Positions 1-10,158 of a DNA stretch of 64,000 nt are shown in pieces. Numbering within the stretch: the stretch's first letter is position 1; each line of letters starts with the position of its first letter. The notes below the pieces were generated by a model. That model was not told the origin of the DNA and searched no databases. It saw nothing but the letters and a program-made list of their open reading frames with translations. Both the position numbers and the translations under genes were made by a program. Source of the stretch: Prorocentrum cordatum (taxonomy: Eukaryota > Sar > Dinophyceae > Prorocentrales > Prorocentraceae); the NCBI GenBank assembly GCA_963575745.1, contig CAUYUJ010014198.1:193734-257733 (forward strand), given 5' to 3'.

Positions 1-112
1 GAGGAGGAGGAGGAGGAGGAGGAGGAGAGGAGGAGGAGGAGGAGGAGGAGGAGGAGGAGGAGGAGGAGCAGGAGGGCGAGGACGAGGACGAGGACGAGGA
101 GGAGGGGGAGGA
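1..112. repeat. (GGA)n microsatellite at left edge
   Basis: Nearly pure GGA/GAG triplets running off the left edge, decaying into GGACGA and a short A run. Open frames through it encode only Glu, Gly or Arg runs and are not taken as genes. Confidence 0.95.
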
Positions 113-869
113 AAAAAACAAAATATACCTCCAGGGCAGACCTCGAGAAGATGGGACGGACAGCGAGGAACGAGGCGGCGTGGGATGAAGGGGGGGAGGC
201 GAGTGAGGAGCACTTGGTGTGGATAAGCCCAGGCGAAGGGTGCGCAGAGCAGGGGGGAGGATGAGGTGGAGGCCTCGTCCTCGCCCTTCTACTACGTGGT
301 GGTGATACATTGGGCCCGGTCAGGCTGCTGTTTCGGCCGTTCCCAACCCAGCCTTCATCCCCCTTGAGGAGGAGGGGGTAGTGAAGTGGAAGAGGGGAGG
401 GAGGGAGGCAGGGAGGAGGAAGAGGAGGCATGGAGGGAGGAAGAGAGGAGGGTAGGAATATCGATGACGAGGAGGGCAGTGATGAAAAATCCCCCGACGA
501 ATGCAGGGTACTCGTCTGCTGTCGGCGATGCGCTGGTTCGAGGTAGGAGGGTGCATTCTGGCCGCTGTCTGGGCCGAGCCTGGGCTGGTGTCTTGGCATC
601 GTTCGGACGTGTGCATTTGTTCTCGGCGAGGGCCATCGAGGAGCCTCTTGGATCATCTTGCGAGGAAAAAGTTGCACGCGCGAAATCGAACATTGCACGG
701 GGAATGGACGTCCGAGCGATGGCGGGGTGTGTCCAGAGCACCGCAGGACACTCTCCAGCTCCCTCGGAGACGCGCGGGGAGCCAGAGACGTCCGCCACCC
801 CCCAGCAACAAGATGCTGTGGCCATCACTCCCCAGCATCGGGCTGCGAGTCGGGGTTTGTTCGGACGGG
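113..869. other. unassigned GC-rich stretch
   Basis: A short GGA-rich patch lies at about 386-450. Overlapping open frames exist on both strands but none has recognisable domain structure or a clear coding bias over the others. I see no gene here. Confidence 0.5.
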
Positions 870-1030
870 GCTAGGACGAGGATACATCCGTTCCAGAGCG
901 TTCCAGAACGCTCCCAGAGCGCTCTGGAACGCTCTAAGGAGGCCGCGGCGCCCGAGACATCCTCCAGAGCCGCCGCTCAGAGATCCCCGATTTATCCTCA
1001 CCCGGTTTTGTTCTCGTCCTGGCTTCGCTT
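870..1030. repeat. hairpin-bearing repeat family P, copy 1
   Basis: Aligns by eye with 22614-22750. Both share a block reading GGCCGCGGCGCCC, then AGAC, one variable base, and TCCTCCA. It opens with an inverted repeat: 896-913 (GAGCGTTCCAGAACGCTC) pairs with 917-934 at 17 of 18 positions across a 3-base loop. The second copy keeps a hairpin at the same place with different sequence. Confidence 0.7.
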
Positions 1031-1114
1031 TACTTGTCTCCAGGCGAAGGCCGTCCCCAGTGTGGCAGTGGCGGCTCGATCGCAGACTTGGCAGACTGGT
1101 CAGTGATCCTTCCT

Positions 1115-1862
1115 TCCTCCTCCTCCTCCTCCTCCTCCTCCTCCTCCTCCTTCGCCTTCCCGCGTGCGCGGGTGGAGAAAGAGGATGAAGATGCGTCGGG
1201 GAAGGATCTCGACGACAACGGCGTGCTCTCGGTGGACGAGGTCGAGAACGTGGCCAAGCTGCTGGGGCGACCCCGTCTGCCTCTCGGTCCTCCTCCCTCT
1301 CCCCCTACGCTCCTCCTCTACCTCCTCCTCCTCCTCCCTCCTCCTCCTCCTCCTCCTCCTCCTTTTTTGCTCCTCTCTCTCTCTCTTTCTCTTCTCCTCT
1401 CCCCCCCCCCCCTCTCTCTCTGCCTCCTCAGCCCTCCCTCCACTTGGGGGGCGGTGCCGCGCTCCTCGCTCGCTTCCTCGCTGGCTCCTCGCTCGCTCCT
1501 CGCCTTCCTCCCACTTCCCCCGCCGCTCCTGGGGCGCTCCCCTCCTGCCTCTCGGCTCTCCCTCCGCGGCCGTCGCATCGCCGGGCAGAGGTACGAGATA
1601 CCGAGCAGTGATCCGGCCCGTCTGGAGCCCCACCCGCGCGGGGGGGGGAAGTTGAAGATGGGGGGATGCAGCAGGAAGTGGCGGATGGGGAAAAGGAGGA
1701 CGAGGAGGAGGAGGAGGAGGAGGAGGAGGAGGAGGAGGAGGAGGAGGAGGAGGAGGGCGAGGGCGACGGCGAGGACGAGACTGATGAACGAGGACGAGGG
1801 GAGCGAGCACGAGGAGGCAGGACGGAGGGCGGAGGGCGGAGGGCGGAGGGCGGAGGGCGGAG
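1115..1862. repeat. CTC/GAG microsatellites and a 7-bp repeat
   Basis: CTC runs lie at about 1115-1150 and 1309-1362, a GAG run at 1694-1756, and a GGAGGGC heptamer repeat at about 1821-1862. Between them the DNA is pyrimidine-rich. Ser-, Leu-, Glu- and Arg-rich frames here are by-products of the repeats. Confidence 0.9.
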
Positions 1863-2114
1863 TGTGAGAGGACTGAGGGCCGAGGGATTCTGGTGATGGT
1901 GGTGGTTGTGATGACGACGGTGAGCGTGGAAAGGGTAAGGATGAGGGGTGACTATGGCGATGGGTTCTCAGTGCGATGGCGATGTCGACGACGAGCCCAA
2001 CGTAGAACCTTTTTCTGTTCTATCTGGGGTGCGATCTTCGCCCAGCTTCCTGGCGTCATGATTCGGTGCTGTGCTTCTACGGGATGCTCCTGTTGCATCC
2101 CCCTGCTCCTCGCA

Positions 2115-2218
2115 CTCCTCCTCCTCCTCCTCCTCTTTCTCCTCCTTTCTCCTCCTCCTCCTCCTCCTCCTCCTCCTCCTCTTCCTCTTTCTCCTCCTCT
2201 TTCTTCTCCTCCTCCTCC
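2115..2218. repeat. (CTC)n tract immediately before the spliced-leader relic
   Basis: Degenerate CTC/CTT pyrimidine tract. It ends exactly where the leader sequence begins, so it is the left target flank of the retroposed gene. A shorter CTCC tract resumes near 3745, where the right target flank could lie. Confidence 0.85.
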
Positions 2219-2240
2219 TCCGTAGCCATTTTGGCTCAAG
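2219..2240 (+). other. dinoflagellate spliced-leader relic, perfect 22/22
   Basis: The 22 bases equal the dinoflagellate mRNA leader (T followed by CCGTAGCCATTTTGGCTC and AAG). In dinoflagellates this leader is added to mRNAs by trans-splicing and is normally encoded only at spliced-leader RNA loci. A copy fused directly to a gene is the known signature of a cDNA that was reverse-transcribed and reinserted. No spliced-leader RNA gene body (GT donor, Sm site) follows; a 5' UTR and reading frame follow instead. Confidence 0.95.
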
Positions 2241-2506
2241 CCGCTCACCAGCGAGCGAACCCCCAGTGGCTCAATCCGGCACGGCATGGCTTCCCGGTGC
2301 GTTGCGGCTGGCGGCGGGCTGCTTTCTGTCTGAGTCTTAGTTGCGAATTGCCACGTGCGGTCCTCTTCTTGTTCGCCTCCCTCCTGGCCATTGTCCATCG
2401 GCACTCGCCCGCGAAGCTGAAGGCCAGGCGCCGCCGAGCCGCCGAGCGTGGCTTCCTTGTTCCCCGTCCTGGTCGTGGGCGTCGATGGCTGAGCGTCCCG
2501 TGCGAC

Positions 2507-3556
2507 ATGCTAGAGGATGCCCGCAAAGTTACGCAGTCCATGGAGCTTCATGCTGCCCACGATGCCCAGGGAGCTGCTCCACCTCATCACGCTGCTCGCC
2601 TTGCCTCGTATGCGGTGCGGGCGAATATCGGCAAGAGCGAGTACGACAAGGCGCAGAAGATCCACAAGGCCGCCAACGCTGCGAAGCACAATGTCGGGAA
2701 GAAAGCTGCCGCGTCTGCTCTCGCCGCCTCGTGTGGCGTGCCGTCCCGTCCTGACTGTTGGCTCGCTGCTGGGGCAGACCCTTGGGCTCAGGCGCTCGCC
2801 CAGCTCCCCGCGGTCGTTTCTCGTCCCCTGGTTGCGGTCGTGCCGCCCGCCGCCGAGGCGGCGTCCTTCGTGCCCGCTGCCGCTGCGGCCCCTGCCGTGG
2901 CTTGGCCCACTGCCTCGCGCGGTGACCTGGTGGCGTTGGCTGCCCAGCTCGAGTACGCGCTGTGTCTGCTGGCGGCGCAGAACGACACCATCGCCCAGTT
3001 GCGTGGCGAGCTCGAGGCACGTGGGCACGACAGCCCTGCTCATCGCGGGTGCGGGGGCGCCTCCGATCCCTACAAGTACTGCGATACCGCCATCGAAGAC
3101 CTGCACGCCGTGGTGGAGTCCAGGTTCACGAACTTTCGGGATGTGTGCCTCAGGGAGGTCGAGTGCTTCGTGACGAAGAGCGTGACGAGCATCGTGAGGT
3201 CGTCCATGAATGGATTGATGCAGACCGTCGACGCCGTCCGCGACGCTGTGGCTGCTTCGTGTGCTGCTTCTGCGTCTCCGTCTGCTTCGGTTCCGCCTTC
3301 GCCGCGGTCGTGTTCGCCGTCTCTGTCGGCCGCCGCCTCGCGTGGCGCCGCGCCCTGCGGGCAGGTTGACGCTCCGCACATGCGGCCAGCTCGCCTTCGC
3401 CGCGATGGTGCTGAATTGTGCCCTGTCTGCGGCGGCTCGGAGTTCTTCATCAGTGACGACATCATGCCGTGCTTCTGCAGTGGCTCCCTGCCTGCGGTCT
3501 TCTTCGCCTCCGACGACGATGGCGATTGGCGTTCGGACGGGCGCTGGTCGCAGTAA
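2507..3556 (+). CDS. unknown 349-aa protein, probable retrogene
   Basis: Opens at ATG 2507 (MLEDARKVTQ) and ends at TAA 3556, downstream of the perfect leader relic at 2219-2240. The frame has no stop back into the CTC tract, but 2507 is its first ATG after the leader. Residues 1-75 are polar and Ala/Lys-rich (for example KAQKIHKAANAAKHNVGKK). The middle is Ala/Pro-rich, followed by a probable helix (ALCLLAAQNDTIAQLRGEL). A Ser/Pro-rich linker leads to a C-terminal cysteine cluster, CPVCGGSEFF ... CFC, resembling half of a zinc ribbon. It is intronless, as expected of a reinserted cDNA. No poly(A) is visible, so the 3' end is unknown; the CTCC tract near 3745 may mark it. I do not recognise the family. 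Whether it is expressed is unknown. Confidence 0.65.
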   Translation: MLEDARKVTQSMELHAAHDAQGAAPPHHAARLASYAVRANIGKSEYDKAQKIHKAANAAKHNVGKKAAASALAASCGVPSRPDCWLAAGADPWAQALAQLPAVVSRPLVAVVPPAAEAASFVPAAAAAPAVAWPTASRGDLVALAAQLEYALCLLAAQNDTIAQLRGELEARGHDSPAHRGCGGASDPYKYCDTAIEDLHAVVESRFTNFRDVCLREVECFVTKSVTSIVRSSMNGLMQTVDAVRDAVAASCAASASPSASVPPSPRSCSPSLSAAASRGAAPCGQVDAPHMRPARLRRDGAELCPVCGGSEFFISDDIMPCFCSGSLPAVFFASDDDGDWRSDGRWSQ

Positions 3557-4577
3557 GGTGGCTGGACTCGCTCGCCCTCGGCTCCTGGGTCCTCTCGCCG
3601 CTCGTCCTTTCCCTGGTGGTCGGCGCCATGCTCCCTGGTATGACGTCCATTCGTGGGGCTGTCGCCTTCACTTCTCGCTCTCGCTGAGAGTTGCGGATAC
3701 CTGTTAGATTCACGGTGTGTCGAACAGACTCGCTCTCTACGCTGGGCTCCTCCTCCTCCTCCCCCTCCCGCTCCCGCTCCCTTCGGTCCTTCTTGCCTTG
3801 CTCGCGTGTTTCCTCTTCAATTCATTCCGCACTCGTGTGCGTGGCGGAGGAACCGTCCATGTCTTTGGCCTCGATGCTTGGTCTGCCCTTTCTCTCCAGT
3901 ATCCCTGTCCTTTCCCCTTCGTTCTGGTTCCTGCTCCTCTTCCCTTCTGGTTGCCAGCGTTTGGCTGTGTCCCGCCCTGGTCAGCCGCAAGTTTGTCTAG
4001 CCTGCTGGGCGTTTTGACTTGCCGGCTCACCTCGGTGGTTCGTGTTTGGGCAGCATCTTCTCGTGGGGCCGTCGATGTTGAGCAGGGACCGCCTCCAACG
4101 TTTCAAACACCTGCACGGATGGAGGGCGCTCCTTCTTCAGCATGGTTTTAGTGTTAGTCATCCGATGGCCAGACATCTCCAAATTGAACAGCCGCCCGAG
4201 ATGCGCTTCGAAATCCGGAACGAGATTCCCGGTCCACCCCGGTGCTTGCCGAGCGAAGCCCGCTCTGCGATACTGGCGCCAGGAACAGCGAGAGTCCGGG
4301 AGAGCGAAGTCCACTCTGCTGAGGGGGGGGCGATTGGTCGGCTCGGCCTGGCCGATGGCGTTCCTTCTTCATCATTGTTTTAGTGCTTAGTGCAGGACAG
4401 CTGCCCGAATTGAGGGCGGCGTCGTTCCCAGTCGGGGGCCTCGCGCCCGACTCCCGGAGGTGCCGGGCGCCGTGGGGGAAGACCGGCTCGGAGCGAGGCA
4501 GCTCTCCGTTCACGCGGGGCTCCGGGCTCTCGCTGGACGCTTCCTGGGGCCCTCCCAGTCCTACGAGGTCCAGGGGG
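3557..4577. other. no gene seen; short dispersed duplication
   Basis: Pyrimidine-rich DNA, perhaps retrogene 3' UTR to about 3745. A ~33-bp motif with core TCCTTCTTCA(G/T)CAT occurs at 4126-4157 and again at 4358-4391. Nothing else is recognised. Confidence 0.5.
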
Positions 4578-4970
4578 GGGTCCTCCTCCTCCGCCTCCTC
4601 CTCCTCTTCCTCCTCTTCCTCCTCCTCCTCCTTGGACGCCGTCCTTGTGGCTAGAAGCCGGGATGCCAGATCCCTGCTCGAGGCGAGCCGGTCGCCAGGG
4701 CCACGGGGCGGGAGTCGCTCGAGGTGGGCACTTCTATCGCAGTGGACCGGGCACGGTCTGGTGCAGGAGCTGTTATGGGGGAGGGGCTCTGGGACGGGAG
4801 GGCGTGTCGAGTCACCGTGGAGTGCATTTTGGTTTTACCTCTTCCTCCTCCTCCTCCTCCTCCTCCTCCTCCTCCTTCTCCCTCCTCCTCCTCCTCCTCC
4901 TTCTCCTCCTCCTCCTCCTCATCCCTCTTGTTCTTCTTCTTCTCCTCCTTCTCCTCCTTATCCCTCGTCT
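4578..4970. repeat. CTC microsatellites
   Basis: Two CTC/CTT runs (about 4578-4632 and 4838-4970) flank a short unique segment. They are the same composition class as the other CTC tracts in this window. Confidence 0.85.
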
Positions 4971-5663
4971 TCTCCTGCCGTGGGCCTCGTCGTGTATTCC
5001 CTCGTGTGTGGCATTGATCTCTTCGGCGGGTCGGCAGCTGCCTCGTATTCGACACGGTGGAGGCGCCTCCCTGACTAGAGGTGAAGGGCAATGCTGCGTC
5101 AATGCAACAGTTTTCCTCCTGCCGTTCCCTCCTTCCTCCCCTCCTCGTCCGCCTGCTCCTCCGCTCCCCTCCTCGGCCCCCCCCCCCCCCGCTCTTTGTC
5201 CTGAGGCGAGTGGAGCTGGGGCCGACTATAGAGGGGGGTGTGGGCCGCGAGAACTGCCACGGCCGCACCGCGGTATGAGATCGAGGTTGCTTCGGGGAGG
5301 GTACCCTGATGTTCTGCGTGTTAGTCGGAAGTTCTTGAGCATCTTGGGTGGAAGGCACCCTCGAGTGCTTTTCAGTGGGGCCGGCGGAGGGTCTCATATT
5401 CTTGAAGATGTTTTTCTGTCTTAGGTCTGGCCGTACGTGCAGCTGGGTTGGGCCCCGCCGCTCAGCGCGATCCTCGATGCGTGATCGCTCTGGGCTGGAT
5501 GCAGCTGATTCCAGCTTGTTATTTTCGCCTCTCGACCCACCCGGGAGGAGGGAGAGAAGGGGTGGGGGGGGGGAGAGGGCAGGACAGGGGGGGGGGTATG
5601 AGGGTGGCGTGGGGGGGAGTAGTGATCACGATGACGAGGACGACGACGACGCCGCCGATGCTC
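4971..5663. other. no gene seen
   Basis: Pyrimidine-rich, then G-rich (G runs at about 5556-5620) leading into the GAT array. No supported coding region. Confidence 0.5.
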
Positions 5664-5716
5664 CGATGATGATGATGATGAGTATGATGCTGATGATGAT
5701 GCTGATGATGATGATA

Positions 5717-5779
<63 letters not shown>

Positions 5780-6012
5780 GTGACTATGATGATGACGATG
5801 GTGATGCTGATGGTGGGTGATGCTGATGGTGATGGTGATGGTGATGCTGATGCTGATGATGATGATGGTGATGATGATGGTAGTGGTGGTGACAGGGTGA
5901 TGGAGATGATGCCTGTGGTGGTGGTGATGGTCATGGTGGTGATGTGATTGTGATGATGGTGATGGTGATGGTGATGGGGATGCTGGTGACGATGATGATA
6001 ATTGTGCTGATT

Positions 6013-6060
<48 letters not shown>

Positions 6061-6079
6061 GTGCTGGTGCTGATGCCGA

Positions 6080-6116
<37 letters not shown>

Positions 6117-6616
6117 GGTGCTGCTGATGGTGGTGGTGGTGATGGTGATGGTGGTGATGGTGATGGTGATGGTGATGTTGATTGTGGTGGTGATGATTAT
6201 GGTTGCGATGCTGATGATGGTGATGATGATGATAATGCTGATGATGCTGACGATGATGTCGATGATGGTGATGCTGATGCTGCTGCTGATGATGATGGTT
6301 ATCATGATGCTGGTCATGGTGTTGGTGGTGGTTCTGGTGTTGCTGCTGATGATGATGACGCTGGTGACGATGGTGATGCTGATGTTTATGATACAAATGA
6401 TGATATTGGGGAACATTATGAGTTTGGTCAGGGTGATGATGGGGATGATGGTGATGCTGATGATGATGCTGATGATGATGATGATGTTGATGATGATGAT
6501 GCTGATGCTGATGCTGCTGATGTTGATGAAGGTGAATCTGGTGGTGGTGACGATGCTGCTGCTGATGATGAAGATGATCATGGTGGTGGTGATAATGGTT
6601 ATGCTAGTGATGATCA
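5664..6616. repeat. long degenerate GAT/ATG array, ~950 bp
   Basis: GATGATGAT with frequent GCT, GGT and GTG variants extends for nearly 1 kb. Frames on the plus strand read poly-Met/Val and on the minus strand poly-His or poly-Ile. These open frames follow from the triplet period and are not genes. Confidence 0.95.
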
Positions 6617-6832
6617 TGGTGCTAGTGACGATGGTGGCGATGACGATGGGAGGGGCGGGAGGAGGATGGAGTTAATTAGCAAATTCCGTGACGAGCGGAT
6701 AGTTTGGTGAATGGCTTTGGGTCTCGCTAGTCGGCATGCCATTGGGCTGCATCTTTTGATTTCTCCGCTTGCACGGATAGAGGCACCATTTAGGCCCCTC
6801 GGCGAACACTCATGATATTATCCAGGGCACCT

Positions 6833-6908
6833 GAGGAGGAGGTGGAGGGGGAGGAGGAGGGGGAGGAGGAGGAGGAGGAGGAGGAGGAGGAGGAGGAGGT
6901 GGAGGAGG
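6833..6908. repeat. (GGA)n microsatellite
   Basis: GGA/GGT triplet run followed by a pyrimidine-rich stretch of about 200 bp. Confidence 0.9.
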
Positions 6909-7259
6909 TTGGGGGGGGAGGCGGACGAATTCCTCATAGTTTTGTTGCCATTCTCAGTTTTCTTCCCCTCCCACCTCCTCGCTCCTCGACTTTCCCTGCT
7001 CCCTTCTCGCTCCTCCCTGCCCTTTCCTCCCTCCTGCCTGCCCCCCCCCCTCTCTCTGTCAATCCGCTTCCTCCCACACCTTCGCCCTCTCCTCCTCCTC
7101 GCTCCGTGCCCTCCTCCCACCCCTCCTCTTCGCCCCTCCTGCCCTCACGGTAGGTTCGCGCCGCGCGCGTTGCGGACCGTTTGCGGTTGAACGCCGCAAG
7201 TTGCCGCTTGATCGGGCGATCATCGAACGATCTGCGCTACCGGGAAAGCCGCGGTCGTT

Positions 7260-7473
7260 GCTTTCGTGGAAGCTTGGACGAGCCAACCGCTCCTCCTCCT
7301 CCTCCTCCTCCTCCTCCTCCTCCTCCTTCCTCCTCCTCCTCCTCCTCCTCCTCCTCCTCCTCTCCTCCTCCTCCTCCTCCTCCTCCTCCTCCTCTCCTCC
7401 TCCTCCTCCTCCCCCCCCTCCTCCTCCCCCCTCCTCCTCCTCCTCCTCCTGGCTTTCGTGGAAGCTTGGACGA
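7260..7473. repeat. CTC array bracketed by a 22-bp direct repeat
   Basis: The sequence CTTTCGTGGAAGCTTGGACG with one more base on each side occurs at 7260-7281 and again at 7452-7473. Between the copies is an almost pure CTC array (7289-7450). Confidence 0.9.
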
Positions 7474-7567
7474 TGCCACCGCTGGGCCACAGCTCGGCTC
7501 TCGGGCGGCCGTTCGGGAGGGTGCTCGCGGTGTTCGACGCCTTCCGCTGGTGCTCGTCGGTGCTGCC

Positions 7568-7816
7568 CTTCGGCAGCTGCGCCGGGCTGCCCAGGCCGTT
7601 CCGAGCGCCCGCGCCCGCGGATCGGGGGCTGCGGAAGGTGCCCCTGGCCCAGGGTGCCCCCCAGCTGCCCGCCCCTTGGCCTCGTGAAGTCTTGAGCTGT
7701 TCTCGTCGCTTCTGCTCTTCGGCAGCTGCGCCGGGCTGCCCAGGCCGTTCCGAGCGCCCGCGCCCGCGGATCGGGGGCTGCGAAAGGTGCCCCTGGCCCA
7801 AGGTGCCCCCCAGCTG
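7568..7816. repeat. 100-bp tandem duplication
   Basis: 7568-7667 and 7717-7816 are nearly identical; I see two or three substitutions. Both are followed, after different spacers, by CCTTGGCCTCGTGAAG. The duplicated frame stays open on both strands, so openness alone says little about coding. Confidence 0.85.
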
Positions 7817-8016
7817 TCGGCTCCATGTTGGAGCCCCTGGGGGCCCTCCTTGGCCTCGTGAAGGGTGCTCGGGAGGGCAGGGCTGGACCCAGAAGGTGCT
7901 CTGGCGATTTCTTGGGCCGTCTTCGTTTCGGTTTCGCTCTGCGGTAAAGGCGTACTGAAGACAAAGCGAGGGAAAACGAAAACAAAACGAAAACGAGAAA
8001 CACCGTTCAGGTTCAG

Positions 8017-8254
8017 CCCTGCTGGAGGGCGTGGGGGCCTCCTTACGATCCTTGTGGGGGCACCTTGGACCGAGGGCACTTCTAGCAGCGCCCGAGTGGA
8101 CGACGCCGTGCCCGACGCGCCGCCCAGGCCGTGGCCGCAGCCATCTCGGCCCGTGGGCCCGCGGGGCCGCCCGGGCGAGCGCCGGTGCGGCTGCTGCCGG
8201 GGGTCCATGCGGGGCGTCGCCGCGCTGCTCGAGAGCATCTCGATGCCCACGTGG
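8017..8254 (+). CDS. candidate internal exon, unknown product
   Basis: After an AG acceptor (TTCAGGTTCAG) one frame stays open and includes the motifs GAPWTEGTSSSARVDDAVPD and RRCGCCRGSMRGVAALLE. It meets a GT donor after the codons for MPTW. GC-rich third positions and amphipathic stretches make it plausible. There is no homology that I recognise and no partner exon was located. Confidence 0.25.
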
Positions 8255-8840
8255 GTTAGAAATCCGTGTCCTGGAACCGGCCCCCATCCCCATCCCTATC
8301 CGCATCCAGACCCCCACGATTTTGCCACCCCAGTTGGGGAGACACCCCTCGAGACCCGAAGGAAACGGCCCATATCCCCATCCAGGGAGGTAAATCGGCC
8401 AGCGGGGCCCAGGCCACGCCGATGGCGATAGGGTTCGGATCAACGACGTTCAATAGTGAAGCCGCACGGCTCAGAGTAGGAAAAGATACCGACACCGCTA
8501 GTTACTTTTGCCTCGTTTTCCCTTTCTTGGGCCTTTCCTGGGAGGCCCTCGACGCCACGGCCGGATTCTCGAAATCATTGTCGGAACGCGCCCGCGAGAG
8601 GTCCGAGGAGTAGCAGTATCGGTACCTCGTGGCTTCCCCACGGACGGCATTTTTTTTCACACCAGGCCTTTTCGCCTGGCTTCTGGCCCCAGGACGATCA
8701 CGGATCGATGTTGGTCGAAAAGTGCAGTGGAGGATTATCTTTGAGGCTGGGCGCCAGTCGTGATGTTCCCAGGTGTTGCATTTCTGTTCGCAATCTCAGA
8801 TCTCAGCAGCGCTTTTCTCAATTCGCGGCCATAACGGGCG
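8255..8840. other. no gene seen
   Basis: Mixed-composition DNA with a T8 run near 8651. Nothing supported. Confidence 0.4.
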
Positions 8841-8877
<37 letters not shown>

Positions 8878-8895
8878 GTGGGGGGGGGGGGGGGA
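8841..8895. repeat. (GT)n followed by poly-G
   Basis: GT dinucleotide run (8841-8874) passing directly into a G-rich run of about 20 bases, then G-rich DNA. Potential Z-DNA/G-quadruplex-prone sequence. Confidence 0.9.
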
Positions 8896-9359
8896 CGGGA
8901 GGGGGCATAACGTAGCGCCCCCCCGCCCCCAGATTGCGGTGCCAGACGCACTGCGGCAGTGCCGGGGACGCACTGAGTGGGGGATCGTTACGTTATGAGG
9001 GGGGGCAGGGGGGAGGGGGGGAGGGTACCGGGGGCAGAACGCGCGCCATGCCCCAGAGGGTGAAACCAGAACGCTCTCCAGGGAAGTCGGACGGCGGTTC
9101 GGCGTCCCCCCTGCTCTCGGCCTCGGGCTGAGGCCACCCGCGGGGGCGCGAAGGCAGGCGCGCGCGTCGCGCCTCGCGGCCGGGGCCGGAGCACTCAGAG
9201 CCTCCACGGGGGCCCCCGCGAGGGGCGCGAAGAGGGCAGGGCGCCGCGCAGCGCACGGCGCGGCGCGCGAAGTGCGGCGAGAGCTCGGCGCGCCCCGGCG
9301 TCAGCGTCGCCTCCTTTCGGCGCACCGCGCCGCGTGTGGGAGCGCCCTCGCCGCGCGGC

Positions 9360-9590
9360 GGTGGTGCACGGGAGGAGGTCCGGGGGAGGAGGCGGGGCGG
9401 GAGGCGCGCGGGAGCCGGGCGGAGGAGGCCGGGCGGAGGAGGCGGCAGGGGGGAGGAGGCAAGGAGGAGCGGGCGGGAGGCGGGAGGGGGCAGGAGGGGG
9501 CAGGAGGCAGAGGAGGGGGCAGGAGGGGGGGGGGGGGGGGCGAAGCAGGAGGCAGAGGGCATGGAAGGGAGGGGAGGCAGAGAGAGGGCC
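9360..9590. repeat. G/A-rich low-complexity block
   Basis: Purine-rich GGAGG and GGGCAGGAGG motifs with a G12-type run near 9527-9540. No gene is supported. Confidence 0.75.
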
Positions 9591-9715
9591 TCGAGGTTTT
9601 TCACCGCCTCGGGGCGCCCGTGGCCCTCCCGGGGCCGTGCCCAAGGCCTCCCCGGAGGAGCGGCTGCTGCGGGGTAAGGAAGCCACGGGGCCCCGGGGCC
9701 CGTGTCCGCCAAGAT

Positions 9716-9882
9716 CAGGAGGGGGAAAAACACACAGACACAATTAATCGTCGACTCCCAGGAACATAGGGGAAAATATGGGAAAATGGGGTGGAAGACA
9801 AAAACCCAGAAAATATGGGAAAATATGGGGAATCTTTTTATTTGTGTGTATTTATTTGTGTGTCCTGGGGCGCCTTCACAAG
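9716..9882 (+). mobile_element. introner-like element I, copy 1
   Basis: Begins CAG|GAGGGGG and contains ACACAGACACAATTAATCG and repeated GGGAAAATATGGG. It ends TTATTTGTGTGTCCTGGGG followed by a pyrimidine-containing stretch and CACAAG. The inner ends form an imperfect inverted repeat (ACACAATTAAT against ACACAAATAAAT). If it is an intron, it spans 9719-9882. Three more copies lie at 53392, 55459 and 57069, all in the same orientation. Confidence 0.7.
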
Positions 9883-10158
9883 ACCCGCTCCCATTTTTGT
9901 TGTCCTGGTTGTTGATGCATTTGGTGGTTGACGCCTGAGAGTTCCGCCTCGCCACGGCTGCATTCCCGTGCGGAATGCTGGTCAGAACGCACTGGGGATC
10001 CAGGCGAGTTCGCCAGGTCGCCGTGAAGACGGACGTTGGTGTGGACGTAGATTTGGCTGTGGCCGGCCCAAGTGATACGCGCTGAAAGTAGGCAGCCGTG
10101 TATTCTTGCAGCAGGGAGGTGCTTAAACGTAGACTGGTACCTGGGAGTCCAGCAATCG

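Noticed and set aside
2219-2260. Spliced-leader RNA gene
   Set aside because: After the leader there is no GT donor or Sm-like site; a UTR and long frame follow, so it is a relic in a cDNA copy.
5626-6675. Long His-rich (minus) and Met/Val-rich (plus) open frames
   Set aside because: They are direct translations of a degenerate GAT array, open on both strands and in several frames.
7059-8443. Minus-strand frames up to 407 codons
   Set aside because: They run through the CTC array and the 100-bp duplication; several frames are open together and none shows a domain.
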